In this document: positions 52,586 through 60,015 of the stretch, in pieces
Position numbering within the stretch: position 1 is the first letter of the stretch
Layout: every line of letters starts with the position of its first letter
From: Acrocarpospora phusangensis
Lineage (GTDB): Bacteria > Actinomycetota > Actinomycetes > Streptosporangiales > Streptosporangiaceae
DNA: 60,015 nt
Direction of reading: 5' to 3'
Assembly: GCF_016862995.1 (NCBI RefSeq)
Contig: NZ_BOOA01000053.1
Span: forward strand, 1-60,015
Notes under the pieces: generated by a model
What the model saw: only the letters and a program-made list of their open reading frames with translations
The model's database searches: none
Told to the model about the DNA's origin: nothing
Made by a program: the position numbers and the translations under genes

Positions 52586-53419
52586 ATGTCGCCTCAGCAG
52601 CCACGGACCGGCCGTACCCGGGTGCGCCCGTGGCCTGCCTCGCGGGGACGTGCCGCCGCCGCGCAGGCCGCCAGGGAGCGCGCCGAGTTAGCCCGCGGCA
52701 TCCGGCTCCGCTCGATCTTCCTGGCCGTCATGGCCGCGGTGCTCGGCGCCTCGGCCATCACCGTGCTGCTGGGCATCGCCGCCCTGCTCCAGGAGACCAG
52801 GTCACGCCCGCTCACCGGCGCCGAGCGCGCCGAGTACGTGAAGCAGGACGTCGCGCGCCGCTGGCATGACTGGCCGGCCACTGTGGTCTTCCCGGAGGAG
52901 CTCGAATACACCGGGCTGGCCCGTACCCAGCAGTTCGCCCGCAGGGTCGGGGTGGCGCCGGAGATCCCGTGCTGGGCCGGGGTGGACGCGTCGGTCGCCT
53001 CGGTGCTCAACGAGAGCGGCTGCCGGGTCCTGCTCCGTTCCACGTACGTGGACCAGTCGGCCACGTTCGCGATCACGGTCGGCGTGGCCGTGCTCAAGGA
53101 CGAGGACGCCCGCGTCAGCGCCGCCGCCAAACTCCCGGTGGACGACCGGGTCGGCGTGCGCCCGGTGGCCTTCCCCGGGACGGTCACCGACCGGTTCGGG
53201 GCCGCCCAGCGGCAGCGCTCCGCGTGGGTCGGCGTCGGTCCCTACATTGTCTTCGTCACGACGGGGTATACGGACGGCAGGACGCGAGACTCGATCCCGC
53301 CGGAGGAGGCCTTGAACAGCGAGATGTGGCCGACCGCGCAGGCCATCGGCGGCCGGGTGGCCCGTTCCCTGGGCGAGGAGCCCGACGTGCCGCGCTGCAC
53401 CCAGGGGAACGTGTGCTGA
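52586..53419 (+). CDS. Membrane-anchored partner protein (module 2)
   Basis: Paralogue of the module 1 partner: 277 residues, a longer Arg/Ala-rich cytoplasmic N terminus, one membrane helix (about 43-68), and an outside domain with the same four-cysteine pattern (C129, C146, C271, C277) and motifs (RRWHDWPA, FPEELEYTG, ARRVGV). It overlaps the following pseudoprotease gene by 7 bp, exactly like module 1. ATG at 52586, 9 bp after the active protease gene. Function unknown. Confidence 0.78.
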   Translation: MSPQQPRTGRTRVRPWPASRGRAAAAQAARERAELARGIRLRSIFLAVMAAVLGASAITVLLGIAALLQETRSRPLTGAERAEYVKQDVARRWHDWPATVVFPEELEYTGLARTQQFARRVGVAPEIPCWAGVDASVASVLNESGCRVLLRSTYVDQSATFAITVGVAVLKDEDARVSAAAKLPVDDRVGVRPVAFPGTVTDRFGAAQRQRSAWVGVGPYIVFVTTGYTDGRTRDSIPPEEALNSEMWPTAQAIGGRVARSLGEEPDVPRCTQGNVC

Positions 53420-54537
53420 GGACCGCCGCCTCGCTGGCGGCCACCGTGATGGTCCTGGTGGCCGCGCCCGCGCCGACCCCGTTGGACCGGTTGAACGTCG
53501 CGCCCGTCTGGAAGCAGACCAAGGGCTCCAGCATCACCGTGGCCGTGCTCAGCCAGCGGGTGGACGCCAACGCCCCCGAACTCCGCGGCCGGGTGGTCCA
53601 CGCGCCCGACATGACCGGCAACTACTACTCCGGCCCCGACACCCGCTCCGGCCCGTACGGCACCGCCATGGCCGCACTCATCGCCGGGGACGGCCGCGGC
53701 GGCGGCGTTCAGGGCGTGGCCCCCGAGGCGCGCATCATGTCGGTGCCCGTGCTCGCCCCCCCGCTGGGGAACGAGCTCATCGACCCGCAGGCCGGCAGCG
53801 GCGGCATGATCGACAGCCCGATCGCCCGGGGGATCAGATACGCGGCCAACCACGGCGCCCAGGTCATCCTGGTGCCGGTCGGCTCCTTCGGCGTGGCCAG
53901 GATCGACCGGGACGCGGTGGCGTACGCGCTGGCCCGGGGGGTCGCGGTCGTGTCGGGCGTAGGGGACTTCGGGCAGTCGCCGTACGCGCGGGAGACGGGC
54001 ACCTCCTACTGGCAGTTCCCGGCCGGCTACCCGGGCGTGATCGGCGTGGCCGCGGTGGACGACAAGAACGCGGGCGCGCCCTTCAGCAGCGACAACCTCT
54101 CGGTGCTGGTCGGGGCGCCCGGAGTGGAGATCCCGGTGGCCGGCGGGCAGCGGGTGACCGGGACCGGCTCGGCCGGCGCCCTGGTCGCGGGCGTGGTGGC
54201 GCTGATCAAGGCGGCGTACCCGGAGCTGACCCCGGATCTGATCGCGCGGGCGCTCACCGAGGGCACCAGGACCCAGCCGCCGGCCGGCTACGACGACAAG
54301 ATCGGCTTCGGCGTGGTCAACGCCGAGCGGGCCTTCACCCGCGCCGGGGAACTGGCCGCCTACCAGCGCGCCCTCGACGTCTCCGGCGAGTTGCACTTCG
54401 GCGGTGGACCGCTCTCGGAAGGACCCGTGCGCCCCGGCCCGGATCCGGTTAGGCTCTGGGTCTACGGCATCGGAGTGGTGCTGGGCCTGGGCGCCTTCGG
54501 CGTCTCGGTGATACTGCTGGCGCGCCGTGGCAGCTGA
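53413..54537 (+). CDS. Subtilisin-fold pseudoprotease, catalytic triad lost (module 2)
   Basis: A 374-residue S8-fold protein with signal peptide and C-terminal membrane helix (about 348-370) like its active neighbour. At every catalytic position the residue has changed: Asp to S47 (VLSQRV), His to Y82 (GPYGTAMAALIAG), oxyanion Asn to D185 (GVGDFG), and Ser to G252 (GTGSAGALVAG, with a Ser one place later). The scaffold (PEARIMSVPV, FPAGYPGVIGVAAV, GFGVVNAERA) is well kept. It is not a broken gene; a binding or regulatory role is likely. GTG at 53413. Confidence 0.85.
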   Translation: MLRTAASLAATVMVLVAAPAPTPLDRLNVAPVWKQTKGSSITVAVLSQRVDANAPELRGRVVHAPDMTGNYYSGPDTRSGPYGTAMAALIAGDGRGGGVQGVAPEARIMSVPVLAPPLGNELIDPQAGSGGMIDSPIARGIRYAANHGAQVILVPVGSFGVARIDRDAVAYALARGVAVVSGVGDFGQSPYARETGTSYWQFPAGYPGVIGVAAVDDKNAGAPFSSDNLSVLVGAPGVEIPVAGGQRVTGTGSAGALVAGVVALIKAAYPELTPDLIARALTEGTRTQPPAGYDDKIGFGVVNAERAFTRAGELAAYQRALDVSGELHFGGGPLSEGPVRPGPDPVRLWVYGIGVVLGLGAFGVSVILLARRGS

Positions 54538-54638
54538 TCACATAACGGCGGCGAAACGAGTGCTTTTCGGCTGCGGGCTGCCTCAAGTTAGGCCAACTGG
54601 TCACAGGGCGGGGCAAAGTTTCGCTAGGGTCGCGCCTC

Positions 54639-55040
54639 ATGGGTTACGAGTTGCGCGTGGAGCGGGAGATACCGCTCGGCTACACCGAACTCGCGAAGTC
54701 GCTGTCGGCCGACACCTCCCCTGAGGCGTCCGAGGCCGGGTTCGAGCTGCGCGGGTTGCGGGAGGCCGGCGAGGTGGTCGTGCGCTTCGGCGACGCGACA
54801 CACACCGTCGCGACCTGGGCCACCTCCGCCTGCCGCCTGGTGGGCGAGCCCGCGTCCGACTGGCAGCTGGCCCAGCTGGCCGTCCTGTCCGGGCTGGTCG
54901 GCGGGCGGCTGACCGGCGAGGACGGCGAGGTGTACGCCGTCAGGGACGGCATCCTGGAGCAGGTGAGCGGCTCCTCGACGCTCGAGTTCGGCAAACTGGA
55001 GGAACTTCTGGCGGCCGGGCCGAGCAGCTGGAGCGAATGA
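54639..55040 (+). CDS. Small hypothetical protein
   Basis: A 133-residue soluble protein without recognised domain (begins MGYELRVEREIPLGYTELAK; a beta pattern at REAGEVVVRFGDATHTVATW). ATG at 54639. Its stop overlaps the ATG of the alkyltransferase-like gene by 4 bp, so the two are coupled. Confidence 0.75.
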   Translation: MGYELRVEREIPLGYTELAKSLSADTSPEASEAGFELRGLREAGEVVVRFGDATHTVATWATSACRLVGEPASDWQLAQLAVLSGLVGGRLTGEDGEVYAVRDGILEQVSGSSTLEFGKLEELLAAGPSSWSE

Positions 55041-55342
55041 GGCCGGAACCGTCGCCGTACGCGGAGCGGGTGCTCGACCTGGTCGAACGCATCCCGCCCG
55101 GCAAGGTCATGTCCTACGGCGACGTGGCCGAATACCTCGGTGAGGGCGGTCCCCGGCAGGTCGGCAGCGTGCTGTCGATCTGGGGTGGCGGCGTCCCGTG
55201 GTGGCGCGTCATCCGAACAGATGGAACTCCGCCACCGGGACACGAAAGCGAGTGTCTGCGCAGGTGGCGCGAGGAGGGAACACCGGTCAAAGGGGCCCGA
55301 GCCCAGATGAGTAGGGCACGATGGGACGGAACTCCTCTGTGA
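55037..55342 (+). CDS. Alkyltransferase-like (ATL) DNA-binding protein
   Basis: A 101-residue MGMT DNA-binding domain in which the methyl-accepting Cys is replaced: the PCHR motif reads P54-W55-W56-R57. ATL proteins bind O6-alkylguanine and hand the lesion to nucleotide-excision repair rather than repairing it themselves. Helix-turn-helix GKVMSYGDVAEYLG is present. ATG overlaps the previous stop by 4 bp. Mycobacterial Rv3204 is the positional equivalent, upstream of AdnA/AdnB. Confidence 0.9.
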   Translation: MRPEPSPYAERVLDLVERIPPGKVMSYGDVAEYLGEGGPRQVGSVLSIWGGGVPWWRVIRTDGTPPPGHESECLRRWREEGTPVKGARAQMSRARWDGTPL

Positions 55343-55393
55343 CCGGCATTACTATTTCCAGAAACCCGGTCATCTGAAGGGTGGTGCCCCCTT

Positions 55394-58282
55394 ATGACAC
55401 CCGCACGCCAGGGCGATGTCGCCGCTGAACGACTGCGGGCTGTCCAGGAGCTCTATGACCGGGGCGAGACCATCGACGCTCTGGTCCAGCTCGTCCGCGC
55501 GGAAGGCCTCGACAAGGCCCAGCGCAGGACTCTGGACGGCGAGGTCCTGGCCGGACCCCTCGGCTTGCGGCTGGACGCCGCGGCCAAGCGGGGCGCGGCC
55601 CGGCGCGCTCAGGCGATCGCGGTGCTCCGCCCCTACCTGGAGAGCGTAGACCCCAAGGTCAAGAAGGCCCTTCCGGTCGGTCGCCGGGTGGCGTACCACT
55701 TGATCGAAACCGTCGACCCGGCCGAGCTGGCCGAGAGCGACGCGCTGGCCAAGCTGGCCGCCGCCGGGGCCGAGCCGTCCCGCCGCGTCCGCCACGGCCT
55801 GCGCTGGTACGCGGACCTGCCGGTGGAGGTGGACCGCGAGCTGCTGCGGCTGCGCTCCGCCGACATGGTGCCGGTCACCCAGATCGACGACATCACCTGG
55901 ACGGGCAAGCGGCTGCGCATCAGCGGCCACGCGTACCTGGCCGGCCTGTCGGTCCGCAGCGGCCGGTTCAACCGGGCCACCGTGGTGCTGCGCGGGCCGC
56001 GCTGGCTGCCGCCGGTGACTCTGAAGACCAAGCGCACGTTCCGCCCCGAGGCCACGCACGCGGCCCGCGAGCCCGGGTGCAACTACGACTGGGCCGGCTT
56101 CACCGCCGAGCTGAACCCGTTCGCGCTGCGCTGGCGGGCCGGACTGCGCGCGGTGGTGCGCGGCACCAAGCGGGTGCTGCGCCGCCGCCACACCGTCCGC
56201 GACACCACCACGTGGCGGGCCGAGATCGTGATCTGGAGCCGCGCCGCCCGGGCCACCGGCGTGCTGCGCGGCCCGGCCATCGGCCGTACCGAGCGGCCCG
56301 CCGGGCTGAAGGTGCGGGAGCGCTGGTGGGTGCGCCCGGTCTGGACCTCCGACAAGGCGCTCCAGGTCGTGCTCCACCCGACCAGGGCCGAGCTGACCGG
56401 CGTGTCACTGGAAGGCGACACCATCGAGCTGACCGGCTTCCTGCCGGGCCGCCCGGTCAACAAGGGCAAGGCCAGGGTGGGCGGCCACCGCATGGCCGCC
56501 GACTTCACCCCGGTCGAGGGCGGCAGCCGCTTCTCGCTGTCGCTGGCCGTGCAGACGCTGCTCAACGCCGACGCGCGCCGCCTCTGGGTGGAGCCGAAGG
56601 GCGACCCGGCCGCCTCCGTCATGCTGGAGGGCACGCCGGAGACCCGGCTGCTGGTCGGCGACCGCGAGATCACCGTGCAGGGCGACCGGCGGGACCGGGT
56701 GGTCGTCTCCGGCCACAAGATCCTCCCGGTCATCACGGCGATGCGCTGGCAGGACGGCGCGCTGGTGCTCTCCGGCGACTACCCCGACCCCGAGGACGGC
56801 CCCCGCGACCTGCTCCTGCGCCACCGCGGCGGCCTCACCTTCCGGGTCCCCCTCACCCGCGAGGGCACCTCCTTCGAGGTACGGCTCTCGCCCGGCGCGA
56901 TGCCCCGCTTCGGGGGATCCGTACCGCTGTCCGAGGGCACCTGGAACCTCTCCGTCGCCCCTCCCGGCAAGTACGGCCCGGCGATGGTCCCGGTCCGCGT
57001 GCACCACGCCGCGCTGGCCGGCCTGGACGAGGACTCGCGCACCATCGACGGCCGCGTCTACCGCTTCGTCGCCACCCGCTTCGACGTGCCGGTGCTGGTC
57101 GCCGCCGAGGAGCGTCCCGGTGACGAGCGCAGCGCGGCCGGGCTCTGGTCGCTCAGCCGCAACCTCTACCCCGCCCACCGCGCCAAGCCGGTCCGCGAGG
57201 CCACCGTGTACGCCTCGTTCGACGGCCGGGCGTACTCCGACAACCCGCGGGCGATCTACGAGGAGCGGCTGCGGCGCGGCGACGACAGCGAGCACATCTG
57301 GGTGGTCCGCGACGGCGCGTTCATCCCGCCCGGCTCCCGTGAGCTCGGCCTGGGCGACGGCATCGAGCCGACCGTGGTCCGCGAGGGCAGCGGCGAGCAC
57401 TACGAGGCGCTGGCCCGGTCCCGCTACATCGTCAGCAACCAGTTCCTGCCGGCCTGGTTCCGTACCCGCGAGGAGCAGGTCTGCCTGCAGACCTGGCACG
57501 GCACCCCGGTCAAGCACGTCGGCCGCGACCTGGCCCACATGCGCCGCGAGCCCCGCCCGCCGGTCTGGCACCGCCAGGCCGCCGAGGTCCGCGGCTGGGA
57601 CCTGCTGCTCTCGCAGAGCCCGTGGGCGTCCTCGATCCTGCGCAAGGCCTTCGGCTACGAGGGCGAGATCCTGGAGTGCGGCTACCCCCGCAACGACAGC
57701 CTCTTCACCCTCGGCGACGCCACCGCCGAGATCAGGCAGCGCATCGGCATCCCCGACGGCAAACGCGTCATCCTGTACGCGCCGACCTTCCGGGACTACG
57801 ACCGCAGGAACGCCGCCGTCAAACTGGACCTCGCGGACGCCAAGCGCGCCCTCGGCGACGACCACGTCATCCTGGTCCGCGGCCACCTGATGCAGGCGTT
57901 CCCGCACGTGCACTCCCACGACGGCTTCGCCATCGACGTCACCACGTACCCGGACATGGCCGACCTCATGGCCATCGCCGACGTCCTGGTCACCGACTAC
58001 TCCTCGGCCATGTTCGACTTCGTCGCCACCGGCCGCCCGGTCGTCCTCTTCACCCCCGACCTCGACAAGTACCGCTCCACCCGCGGCCTCTACCTCGACC
58101 TCGAAGCCAACCGCCCCGGCCCCCGCCTGGCCAGCTCCCCCGAGGTCGTCGAAGTCCTCCGCACCATCGACACCGTCTCCCTCCGCCTGGCCGACCGCCA
58201 CGCCACCTTCACCCGCACCTACGCCCCCCACGACTCCGGCAAATCCGCCGCAGCCGTGGTGGACCACGTGTTCAACACCTGA
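55394..58282 (+). CDS. CDP-glycerol glycerophosphotransferase family protein
   Basis: A 962-residue protein likely involved in building teichoic-acid-like wall polymers. The C-terminal ~400 residues form the Glyphos_transf (TagF/TagB) domain: TWHGTPVKHVGRDL (~700), APTFRDY (~797), VRGHLMQ, and DYSSAMFDF (868-876). The N-terminal ~550 residues are a long, beta-rich region with no recognised domain and no membrane helices. ATG at 55394. No tag or tar neighbours. A strong terminator follows. Confidence 0.85.
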   Translation: MTPARQGDVAAERLRAVQELYDRGETIDALVQLVRAEGLDKAQRRTLDGEVLAGPLGLRLDAAAKRGAARRAQAIAVLRPYLESVDPKVKKALPVGRRVAYHLIETVDPAELAESDALAKLAAAGAEPSRRVRHGLRWYADLPVEVDRELLRLRSADMVPVTQIDDITWTGKRLRISGHAYLAGLSVRSGRFNRATVVLRGPRWLPPVTLKTKRTFRPEATHAAREPGCNYDWAGFTAELNPFALRWRAGLRAVVRGTKRVLRRRHTVRDTTTWRAEIVIWSRAARATGVLRGPAIGRTERPAGLKVRERWWVRPVWTSDKALQVVLHPTRAELTGVSLEGDTIELTGFLPGRPVNKGKARVGGHRMAADFTPVEGGSRFSLSLAVQTLLNADARRLWVEPKGDPAASVMLEGTPETRLLVGDREITVQGDRRDRVVVSGHKILPVITAMRWQDGALVLSGDYPDPEDGPRDLLLRHRGGLTFRVPLTREGTSFEVRLSPGAMPRFGGSVPLSEGTWNLSVAPPGKYGPAMVPVRVHHAALAGLDEDSRTIDGRVYRFVATRFDVPVLVAAEERPGDERSAAGLWSLSRNLYPAHRAKPVREATVYASFDGRAYSDNPRAIYEERLRRGDDSEHIWVVRDGAFIPPGSRELGLGDGIEPTVVREGSGEHYEALARSRYIVSNQFLPAWFRTREEQVCLQTWHGTPVKHVGRDLAHMRREPRPPVWHRQAAEVRGWDLLLSQSPWASSILRKAFGYEGEILECGYPRNDSLFTLGDATAEIRQRIGIPDGKRVILYAPTFRDYDRRNAAVKLDLADAKRALGDDHVILVRGHLMQAFPHVHSHDGFAIDVTTYPDMADLMAIADVLVTDYSSAMFDFVATGRPVVLFTPDLDKYRSTRGLYLDLEANRPGPRLASSPEVVEVLRTIDTVSLRLADRHATFTRTYAPHDSGKSAAAVVDHVFNT

Positions 58283-58292
58283 CGGTTTCACG

Positions 58293-58334
58293 ACAAACCC
58301 GCCGCGCGCTCCAGCCTCGCGGCGGGTTTGTTTT
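58293..58334 (+). terminator. Rho-independent terminator after the glycerophosphotransferase gene
   Basis: Perfect 14-bp stem (58293-58306 with 58318-58331), 11-nt loop, then a run of T. The clearest intrinsic terminator in the window. Confidence 0.94.
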
Positions 58335-58399
58335 ATGCCGCAGGCCGGTGGATCAGGGGGTGCAGCGCGTCCGGGTGCGCGGGGATGCGTCGTGGTGCA

Positions 58400-58518
58400 G
58401 GGCGGAGCCCAGAAGCGTCGCGCTGGGGATCATGTCGCGAACGGGGCGAAGCCCCAGGGGTAGCCGTTGGGGAGCGGGCGAAGCCCGGGTGGCGGTTGGG
58501 GGGCGGGGCGAAGCCCCG
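58400..58518. repeat. Array of short GGGC-GAA-GCCC hairpins
   Basis: Four small perfect hairpins with a 3-nt loop at 58400-58410 (loop GGA), 58443-58455, 58475-58487 and 58504-58518 (loop GAA), with 32, 19 and 16 nt between them. The spacers share a G-rich core (TTGGGG). Lies in a 405-bp gap without genes; the rest of the gap is G-rich with a duplicated GCGATCTG (58652-58659, 58665-58672). Confidence 0.6.
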
Positions 58519-58687
58519 GGGAAAACAAAAGGGTGGGTGGGTGGGGGAATGCGGGGTTGGTGGGTTGTGGACGGGATAGACCGAAACGGCCTGTGACTGT
58601 GTCGGTGCCGGGTTCGTGGGGGTGTCGGGGCTAGCGTGCCTTGAAGCGGGCGCGATCTGTCTCTGCGATCTGGTGGAATGAAGTGCT

Positions 58688-60015
58688 ATGAGTTATCGGC
58701 TGGTGCGGCGTGGGGGCGTGGGGCGCGGGGTCGCTCCCGTGCTCGACGAGCATCAGCGTGCCGTCGTGGAGCATCGGGGCGGACCGCTGCTCGTCCTGGC
58801 AGGCCCCGGGACCGGCAAGACGACCACCCTAGTGGAGAGCGTCGTCGAGCGGATCGAAAGACGCGGAACCGATCCGGAACGCGTACTCGTCCTGACCTTC
58901 AGCCGCAAAGCCGCCGGTGAACTGCGGGAACGCATCACGGCCCGGCTGCGCAGAACCACCAGGACACCCCTGGCGCTCACCTTCCACAGCTACGCCTACG
59001 CGCTGCTCCGCCGGGAGGCCCTGCTCGCCGACGAACCCTCGCCCCGCCTGCTGACCGGCCCCGAACAACTCCTGGAGATCCGCCGCCTCCTGCACGGCGA
59101 ACTCGAGGACGGTGCCCGCCTGTGGCCGGAACGCATGCGCGAAGGCCTCAAAACCCGCGGTTTCGCCGAGGAACTCCGCGACTTCCTGTCCCGCGCCGCC
59201 GAACGCGGCCTGGACGGCGACGCCCTCATCCACCTCGGCCGGACCCACGGCCGCCCCGACTGGGAGGCCGTTGGCCACTTCTTCCACCGCTACGAGGACC
59301 GCTTCGACCTCGACCCCACCGTCTCCCTCGACTACGCCGAACTCATCCGCGAAGCCGCCGGCCTGCTCACCTCCGGCGAGCCCCGCGCCCGCGAACGCGC
59401 CGCCTACGACTGGGTCTTCGTCGACGAGTACCAGGACACCGACCCCGCCCAGGAATCCCTCCTCCGCCAACTCGCCGGCGAAGGCCGCAACCTCGTCGCC
59501 GTCGGCGACCCCGACCAGTCCATCTACGGCTTCCGCGGCGCCGACGTCCAGGGCATCCTCCAATTCCCCACCCGCTTCCGCACCGTAACCGGCCGCGAAG
59601 CCCCCGTAATCGCCCTCCACCTCTCCCGCCGCAGCACCCCCACCCTCCTGACCGCCTCCCGCCGCATAGCCTCCCGCCTCCCCACCGCCCCCCTCCCCAC
59701 TCCTCCGGAATCTCCCTACATCCAGCCCACCCTCTGGGACCTCCCCCCAGACCCCCCCTCACCCGAAACCCACGACGAGTGGGGCGTCCCCACCCCCCAC
59801 GCCCCCGGATCGGCATTCGGGAGTCGCACGATCACGGCACCGACCGGTGACGCGAGCAGCGAAACAGGGCCCGGCCACCCAACGGCAATGCGGCCGGGTC
59901 GCGACGAGCGGGGTGGACCGAGGTCGGACCGCAGGGGAGTCGAGCCGGGTCGCGACGTGCGGGGTGGACCGGGGTCGGACCGCATGGCAGTGGAGCCGGG
60001 TCGCGACGCGCGGGG
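58688..60015 (+). CDS. AdnA/AdnB-type UvrD-family helicase-nuclease subunit (N-terminal part)
   Basis: The first 442 codons of an SF1 helicase, open to the window edge. N terminus MSYRLVRRG..., Walker A LAGPGTGKTTT, Walker B VFVDEYQDTD, motif III GDPDQSIYGFRGAD, and motif FHSYAY are intact. This fits the mycobacterial AdnA/AdnB end-resection complex; its C-terminal nuclease domain would lie beyond the edge. After LHLSRRSTPTLL the frame enters a Pro-rich stretch and then a 17-residue repeat. ATG at 58688 with GGTGGA upstream. Confidence 0.85.
   Translation, partial: MSYRLVRRGGVGRGVAPVLDEHQRAVVEHRGGPLLVLAGPGTGKTTTLVESVVERIERRGTDPERVLVLTFSRKAAGELRERITARLRRTTRTPLALTFHSYAYALLRREALLADEPSPRLLTGPEQLLEIRRLLHGELEDGARLWPERMREGLKTRGFAEELRDFLSRAAERGLDGDALIHLGRTHGRPDWEAVGHFFHRYEDRFDLDPTVSLDYAELIREAAGLLTSGEPRARERAAYDWVFVDEYQDTDPAQESLLRQLAGEGRNLVAVGDPDQSIYGFRGADVQGILQFPTRFRTVTGREAPVIALHLSRRSTPTLLTASRRIASRLPTAPLPTPPESPYIQPTLWDLPPDPPSPETHDEWGVPTPHAPGSAFGSRTITAPTGDASSETGPGHPTAMRPGRDERGGPRSDRRGVEPGRDVRGGPGSDRMAVEPGRDAR
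59894..60015 (+). repeat. 51-bp in-frame tandem repeat inside the AdnA/B-like gene
   Basis: Units start at 59894, 59945 and 59996 (the last cut by the window edge). Each encodes 17 residues beginning PGRDxRGGP. The period is a multiple of three, so copy number can change without frameshift. Extent beyond the window unknown. Confidence 0.85.

Noticed and set aside
51269-54537. Type VII (ESX) secretion locus
   Set aside because: The subtilisins resemble mycosins, but no EccB, EccC, EccD, EsxA or EsxB gene is in the window.
58400-58518. CRISPR array
   Set aside because: Repeats are 11-15 bp hairpins with unequal, similar spacers and there are no cas genes.

Overview
High-GC actinobacterial chromosome. 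The gene content (7Fe ferredoxin next to dapC, succinylase-route lysine genes, two LOG proteins, a DUF3117 protein, sigE-rseA-htrA-tatB, DUF3107, MoeZ, split LigD plus Ku), the frequent GTG/TTG starts and the Gly/Ala/Arg/Pro-rich coding indicate an Actinomycete. The presence of an LtrA protein, split LigD and a CDP-glycerol glycerophosphotransferase fits Streptosporangiales-like soil genera, but the genus is inferred, not proven. No tRNA, rRNA, CRISPR array, insertion sequence or prophage module was seen.

Layout. 1-8.3 kb (minus strand): a cysteinyl-tRNA synthetase, a secreted GH25 muramidase, and a three-gene operon in which two paralogous sigma-region-4-like proteins flank an SF1 helicase with a ParE-like N terminus. 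8.4-10.5 kb: methyltransferase, an orphan substrate-binding lipoprotein and a one-domain SH3-like protein. 10.6-17.3 kb: fdxA, dapC, a DUF4178 protein, a lysozyme-fold membrane protein, dapE, two LOG proteins, a small membrane protein and tag; this resembles the order in the mycobacterial Rv1177-Rv1211 region. 17.3-19.2 kb: LtrA and PaaX-type regulator. 19.4-27.9 kb: DUF3117, pepA, O-methyltransferase, the envelope-stress set sigE-rseA-htrA-tatB, then mrp, DUF1003 and an MgtE-like CBS protein on the other strand (compare Rv1220c-Rv1232c).

28-39.6 kb: mixed accessory and housekeeping genes: an EamA exporter, a CitE-like lyase, membrane and secreted proteins, a CPBP protease, a 1005-residue membrane-anchored propeller protein, NUDIX, a metal-ligand-deficient MBL protein coupled to a RecB-like nuclease, and an alpha/beta hydrolase. 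39.7-49.2 kb: DEAD-box helicase, ferritin-like protein, DUF3107, TetR regulator, an unlisted 57-codon gene, the NHEJ set (LigD polymerase, LigD ligase, divergent Ku) and two tandem histidine-rich secreted proteins. 49.3-60 kb: moeZ; two successive pairs of membrane protein plus subtilisin-like protein, the second protease lacking every catalytic residue; an alkyltransferase-like protein; a CDP-glycerol glycerophosphotransferase; and the start of an AdnA/AdnB-type helicase that runs off the window through a 51-bp in-frame repeat.

The best candidates for undescribed biology are the protease/pseudoprotease twin modules (50.6-54.5 kb), the HTH-helicase-HTH operon (2.5-8.3 kb), and the tandem His-rich secreted proteins (47.3-48.1 kb).
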